Notes under the pieces: generated by a model
Told to the model about the DNA's origin: nothing
Seen by the model: the letters and a program-made list of their open reading frames with translations, nothing else
Database searches by the model: none
NCBI GenBank assembly: GCA_030638205.1
Contig: DAOWFB010000155.1
Span: 1-8,368 of the forward strand
Length of the DNA: 8,368 nt
Source: Thalassospiraceae bacterium
GTDB taxonomy: Bacteria > Pseudomonadota > Alphaproteobacteria > Rhodospirillales > Magnetovibrionaceae
Reading direction: 5' to 3'
Shown: positions 5,977-8,368 of the stretch, one piece after another
How the letters are laid out: each line of letters begins with the position of its first letter
How positions within the stretch are numbered: position 1 is the first letter of the stretch
Made by a program: the position numbers and the translations under genes

Positions 5977-7629
5977 TTAGTAGACGTCGTTCATCGTATT
6001 GTAGACGTTGAACTTGCCTGTTGGGGTAACAAGGCGCTTGTCCTTGATTACCTTTTTGAGCTTACGAGTTTTATCGTCAACAATCACGATTGCCGATTTC
6101 TGGTTTGCGCCGTTCCAGACGGAGAACCAAACCTCGTCACCAGCTTTGTTGTATTCCGGCTGAACCACGCGCTTGGCGCCTTCACCCAGATCAGCCCACT
6201 TGGCTATAGGAAGAGATACTATTTCCTTGTCCAAGCCATTGATGTTCCACACACCGATGGACTGATAAACGTCTTCGTCGGAGTTAAGAGGTGCATCAAC
6301 CCAAAGGTTTTTGGATTTTGGATGTGTTTTGATAAACAGCGAACCGCCACCAAGACCATCAATAGATGCAACGACTTTCCAAGCATGTTGTTTATTATTA
6401 ATCGGATCGGTACCAATTAAAATAACCTGATCATCACCAAGTCCACTTGTTGCCCAAACAGGGCCAAACTTAGGATGAACAAAGTTAGCGCCACGACCTG
6501 GATGTGGTGTTGTGTTAACGCCTTCGCGGATCAATTTAACCAGTTTGCTGGTTTTAGTATCGATAACCACGATGGTATTACGCGCATTTGCCGCAGTCAG
6601 GAAATAACGCTTGGTGCTATCAAATCCGCCATCATGAAGAAAGCGTTCAGTAGCAACAGTGGTAATGTTTAGGTTATTGATGTCTTTGTAGTTGATCATC
6701 AATATTTTGCCGGTTTCTTTAATGTTAACGATGAATTCCGGCTTGTAATGCGAGGCAACAATTGCCGCCACACGAGGTTCAGGATGATACTCAGCAGGAT
6801 CATCAACGGTATAGCCACGGGTAGAAGCAATTTTTAGTGGCTCTAACGTATCACCATCCATAATGGTGAATTGCGGAGGCCAGTAAGAACCAGCGATCGC
6901 ATATTTATCTTCAAAACCTTTGTATTTTGAAGTTTCAACAGAGCGAGCTTCGATGCCAACCTTAATTTGAGCAACATTACCCGGAACCTTCATCCACATA
7001 TCAATCATATTGACCTGTGCATCACGGCCGATAACAAACAAATAGCGACCCGATGCTGACATGCGAGAAATATGAACCGCATAGCCGGTTTTGATAACCG
7101 CAGCAATCTTGTGGGTATCGCCATCAATCAACGCAACTTGTCCTGCATCACGTAACGTAACCGAGAATGCATTTTCAAGATTGATGTTGTTCATTTTTTT
7201 CTTGGGGCGATCTTTAGGTTTAACGATAAGCTTCCAGCTATCGCGCATTTCCTGCATGCCCCATTTTGGTGGTTCTTGTGGCTCAACCAAAAGATATTTT
7301 GCCATAAGGTCTATTTCTTTTGCGCTAAGCTCATTCGAGGTTCCCCAGTTGGGCATACCTGCGGGTGAACCGTAGGTGATAAAGTCTTTTAACGCTTCAT
7401 GACCACGTTCGCGGGTAATATCAACGGTTAGCGGTTTACCGGTGGCACCCTTGCGCAACACGCCGTGGCAACCAGCACAACGTTCAAAATAAATTTTGTT
7501 TGCTTGGGTCTGCTCGGCACTACTAAGTTTTGGAATTTCTGCGGCAAACGATGTCCCCACAGATGACAGGGCAACAACGGCAAATGCCGCAATACCTGAT
7601 GTCAGTGAACTAAAGTTCTTAATATTCAT
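5977..7629 (-). CDS. nirS: NirS, cytochrome cd1 nitrite reductase
   Basis: This 550-residue periplasmic enzyme reduces nitrite to nitric oxide. Residues 1-30 form a signal peptide ending TSFAA. A haem c domain follows with CAGCH at 51-55 and axial Met92 in GSPAGMPNW, a His/Met ligation like that of the Pseudomonas enzyme. The eight-bladed d1 propeller begins near residue 150. His186 (GYAVHISRMSASGRY) is the proximal d1 ligand, and His332 (FLHDGG) and His376 (TTPHPGRGANFVH) are the two catalytic distal-pocket histidines. The C-terminus TPTGKFNVYNTMNDVY is the usual family ending. The mature N-terminus is only about 20 residues before the haem motif and lacks the arm that carries Tyr10 in P. 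aeruginosa. The ATG at 7629 has AGGAGGG 7 nt upstream. Expression is probably driven by an FNR/Dnr-type activator (box at 7807-7820), and a terminator follows the gene. Confidence 0.99.
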   Translation of the reverse strand: MNIKNFSSLTSGIAAFAVVALSSVGTSFAAEIPKLSSAEQTQANKIYFERCAGCHGVLRKGATGKPLTVDITRERGHEALKDFITYGSPAGMPNWGTSNELSAKEIDLMAKYLLVEPQEPPKWGMQEMRDSWKLIVKPKDRPKKKMNNINLENAFSVTLRDAGQVALIDGDTHKIAAVIKTGYAVHISRMSASGRYLFVIGRDAQVNMIDMWMKVPGNVAQIKVGIEARSVETSKYKGFEDKYAIAGSYWPPQFTIMDGDTLEPLKIASTRGYTVDDPAEYHPEPRVAAIVASHYKPEFIVNIKETGKILMINYKDINNLNITTVATERFLHDGGFDSTKRYFLTAANARNTIVVIDTKTSKLVKLIREGVNTTPHPGRGANFVHPKFGPVWATSGLGDDQVILIGTDPINNKQHAWKVVASIDGLGGGSLFIKTHPKSKNLWVDAPLNSDEDVYQSIGVWNINGLDKEIVSLPIAKWADLGEGAKRVVQPEYNKAGDEVWFSVWNGANQKSAIVIVDDKTRKLKKVIKDKRLVTPTGKFNVYNTMNDVY

Positions 7630-7636
7630 TTGGCAT

Positions 7637-7643
7637 CCCTCCT
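7637..7643 (-). promoter_or_regulatory. Ribosome binding site of nirS
   Basis: AGGAGGG on the minus strand lies 7 nt before ATG 7629, a near-perfect Shine-Dalgarno sequence. It suits a highly expressed structural gene and confirms the start. Confidence 0.85.
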
Positions 7644-7652
7644 AGATATTAA

Positions 7653-7727
7653 ATTTATGTAACATATATATTAGATTTATGTGACATATGCATTATGTTT
7701 ATGTGACATATGTATTAGATTTATGTG
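7653..7727. repeat. Three tandem 22-bp repeats plus partial fourth in nirS leader, each with dyad TATGT-N-ACATA
   Basis: Units occupy 7653-7674, 7675-7696 and 7697-7718, with a partial unit from 7719 to about 7727. On the plus strand each begins (A/G)TTTATGT(A/G)ACATAT and ends ATTA(G/T). Units 2 and 3 share the first 16 bases except the first; unit 1 is more diverged. Each full unit holds the inverted repeat TATGT-N-ACATA, centred at 7661, 7683 and 7705, so the dyads recur exactly every 22 bp, about two helical turns, on the same face of the DNA. The array lies between the predicted nirS start site (about 7772) and its ribosome binding site, so it is probably transcribed. It could be an operator array for a dimeric regulator, a leader RNA element, or an unselected AT-rich slippage product. 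Confidence 0.85.
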
Positions 7728-7762
7728 CTTTTTTCAAAGCTAAACGGCTCAGGTCAAAAAGC
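7727..7762 (-). other. Possible hairpin in nirS leader
   Basis: GCTTTTT at 7727-7733 and AAAAAGC at 7756-7762 are complementary and would form a 7-bp stem with a 22-nt loop in the nirS leader RNA. The stem is mostly A-U, so it is weak and may be chance. Confidence 0.3.
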
Positions 7763-7778
7763 TCGAAATCCAAGACTA

Positions 7779-7784
7779 GATATA
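7779..7784 (-). promoter_or_regulatory. Predicted -10 element of nirS promoter
   Basis: TATATC read on the minus strand resembles a sigma-70 -10 hexamer. Placing it at -12 to -7 puts the start at about 7772 and the centre of the TTGAC-N4-GTCAA box at -41.5, the standard class II FNR-family position. No -35 hexamer is needed at such promoters. The leader would be about 143 nt. Confidence 0.55.
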
Positions 7785-7806
7785 GGTAGTATTGAGATTT
7801 TATGCC

Positions 7807-7820
7807 TTGACCAGTGTCAA
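7807..7820 (-). promoter_or_regulatory. FNR/Dnr/NNR-type box for nirS
   Basis: TTGACCAGTGTCAA is a perfect TTGAC-N4-GTCAA palindrome, matching the FNR-superfamily pattern TTGAY-N4-RTCAA. Family members in denitrifiers (FNR, Dnr, NNR) activate nir genes under low oxygen and nitric oxide. Which member binds here cannot be told from the site. It is symmetric, and a TATTAT on the plus strand at 7842-7847 would place it at -40.5 for rightward transcription, so a secondary role towards the hemerythrin gene is conceivable. Confidence 0.82.
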
Positions 7821-7835
7821 CAATTCTTAATTGTT
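7819..7835. repeat. 7-bp inverted repeat AACAATT-CTT-AATTGTT
   Basis: This perfect 7-bp inverted repeat with a 3-nt centre overlaps the last two bases of the nirS FNR-type box and lies between the two boxes. It is followed by a short T-run on the plus strand, but the stem is almost all A-T, so it is a poor terminator. It could be an operator for another regulator. Confidence 0.5.
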
Positions 7836-7867
7836 TTTATCTATTATCCCTTTGTTTTTATTGACTT

Positions 7868-7881
7868 TTGATCCTTATCAG
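7868..7881 (+). promoter_or_regulatory. FNR/Dnr/NNR-type box for the hemerythrin gene
   Basis: TTGATCCTTATCAG matches TTGAT-N4-ATCAA with one mismatch in the last base. Its centre (7874.5) is 41.5 bp upstream of the start predicted from TATAAG at 7904-7909. It is 61 bp centre-to-centre from the nirS box, so each divergent promoter appears to have its own site. Confidence 0.75.
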
Positions 7882-7903
7882 TTGTCCCCAGAGAGCCCAA
7901 TGG

Positions 7904-7909
7904 TATAAG
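7904..7909 (+). promoter_or_regulatory. Predicted -10 element of hemerythrin promoter
   Basis: TATAAG differs from TATAAT at one position. Set at -12 to -7, it gives a start at about 7916 and a short 21-nt leader holding the ribosome binding site AAGGAG (7920-7925), 11 nt before ATG 7937. Confidence 0.55.
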
Positions 7910-7936
7910 ATTGGTGAAAAAGGAGTTACCTGAAGA

Positions 7937-8359
7937 ATGGCCTTAATAGAGTGGAGAAAAGATTTCGAGACTGGATTTCCCGGAATCGATTTTGAACATA
8001 AAACATTAGTAGAATCAATAAATGACCTCCATTCGCGCATTGACCAAAGCGGGGGAGACGCTTCCGGCACCATCAAGCGATTAAGTGAAATTCATGTTCT
8101 GGTCGAATCTCACTTTGCATTGGAAGAGCGCGTAATGCGCGAAGAAGGATTTTCTCGTTTTAAAGAGCACAAGGCAGACCATTCAATTTTGCTGGATGAA
8201 CTACTGGACATAATGGATACGCTAAGTTCTGGTCAAAACGTTGACCTCGATTCCACATTGGGTCAGCGTGTGCGTGATTGGTTCACCACGCATTTCTCAA
8301 CCTTTGATCGCGATTTTCATGCTTGGGAACAGCGTCACAAGAATAATGCCAAGAATTAA
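7937..8359 (+). CDS. Bacteriohemerythrin
   Basis: This 140-residue, single-domain, soluble protein has no signal peptide and should be cytoplasmic. All seven di-iron ligands of the hemerythrin family are present with usual spacing: His21 (DFEHK), His59 and Glu63 (HFALE), His78 and His82 (HKADH), and His119 and Asp124 (HFSTFD). Hemerythrins bind oxygen reversibly at the di-iron site, and some bacterial members have been linked to oxygen delivery, oxygen sensing or nitric oxide handling. The sequence does not decide among these. The gene is divergent from nirS and has its own FNR-type box at -41.5, so it is probably induced under the same low-oxygen or nitric oxide conditions. A cytoplasmic protein cannot work directly with periplasmic NirS, but could bind oxygen or NO that enters the cell. 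The stop lies in the second copy of a 13-bp tandem duplication. Confidence 0.94.
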   Translation: MALIEWRKDFETGFPGIDFEHKTLVESINDLHSRIDQSGGDASGTIKRLSEIHVLVESHFALEERVMREEGFSRFKEHKADHSILLDELLDIMDTLSSGQNVDLDSTLGQRVRDWFTTHFSTFDRDFHAWEQRHKNNAKN

Positions 8360-8368
8360 TGCCAAGAA
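8344..8368. repeat. 13-bp tandem duplication across the hemerythrin stop codon
   Basis: TAATGCCAAGAA occurs at 8344-8355 and again at 8357-8368, separated by one T, giving a 13-bp period. The first copy, read in frame, encodes part of Asn-Asn-Ala-Lys-Asn. The second copy begins with the stop TAA, because the odd period shifts the frame. The window ends inside the repeat, so more copies may follow. Confidence 0.75.

Noticed and set aside
7655..7709. Two short ATG-started frames (10 and 12 codons) in the nirS leader, starting at 7709 and 7693 on the minus strand, as upstream peptides.
   Set aside because: Neither has a ribosome binding site, and both are made only of repeat sequence, so they are chance products of CATATG in the repeats.
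7653..7727. CRISPR array or replication iterons.
   Set aside because: The 22-bp units abut with no unique spacers, there are only about three, no cas or rep gene is nearby, and the array lies in a gene leader.
7858..8076. Minus-strand frame opposite the start of the hemerythrin gene.
   Set aside because: It overlaps the hemerythrin promoter and conserved N-terminus and has no recognisable motif.
1..8368. Insertion sequences, tRNA genes, phage or defence genes.
   Set aside because: No transposase, integrase, cloverleaf or terminal inverted repeat was seen; the window is filled by the nir genes and the hemerythrin.

Overview
The window is the core of a cytochrome cd1 nitrite reductase (denitrification) locus. 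Ten genes lie on the minus strand, read right to left as nirS, nirE, nirC, nirF, nirD, nirL, nirG, nirH, nirJ and the first 125 codons of nirN, which runs off the left edge. One gene for a bacteriohemerythrin is transcribed divergently at the right end. The order nirS-E-C-F-D-L-G-H-J-N is, from general knowledge, the order seen in alphaproteobacterial denitrifiers such as Paracoccus and Magnetospirillum relatives; in Pseudomonas nirE sits near the end of the cluster. The sequence looks moderately AT-rich by eye, so a denitrifying, probably Rhodospirillales-like alphaproteobacterium is the best guess. That placement is weak.

Layout on the minus strand. nirS (5977-7629) encodes the periplasmic haem c/haem d1 enzyme that reduces nitrite to nitric oxide. 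It is followed by a good intrinsic terminator (5935-5961). From nirE (GTG start at 5861) to nirN the genes are packed with gaps of 13 nt or less, or overlaps, so they are almost certainly one operon. They cover the haem d1 pathway: NirE makes precorrin-2, NirD/L/G/H decarboxylate sirohaem, NirJ is the radical SAM enzyme acting on the decarboxylated product, and NirF and NirN act late in the periplasm. NirC is a small c-type cytochrome.

The divergent intergenic region (7630-7936, 307 nt) is the most information-rich stretch. It has two FNR/Dnr/NNR-type 14-bp boxes, TTGAC-N4-GTCAA at 7807-7820 and TTGAT-N4-ATCAG at 7868-7881. Each is centred exactly 41.5 bp from the start site predicted from the nearest -10-like hexamer, one facing nirS and one facing the hemerythrin gene. 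Between the boxes is a 7-bp perfect inverted repeat. In the predicted nirS leader lie three tandem 22-bp repeats plus a partial fourth, each full copy carrying the dyad TATGT-N-ACATA.

The coding content is a recognisable, largely canonical nir cluster, not a new system. The points most worth a second look are the 22-bp repeat array in the nirS leader, the likely co-regulation of a hemerythrin with nitrite reductase, a NirS without the N-terminal arm that carries the distal-side Tyr in Pseudomonas, and a terminator that would uncouple nirS from the cofactor genes.
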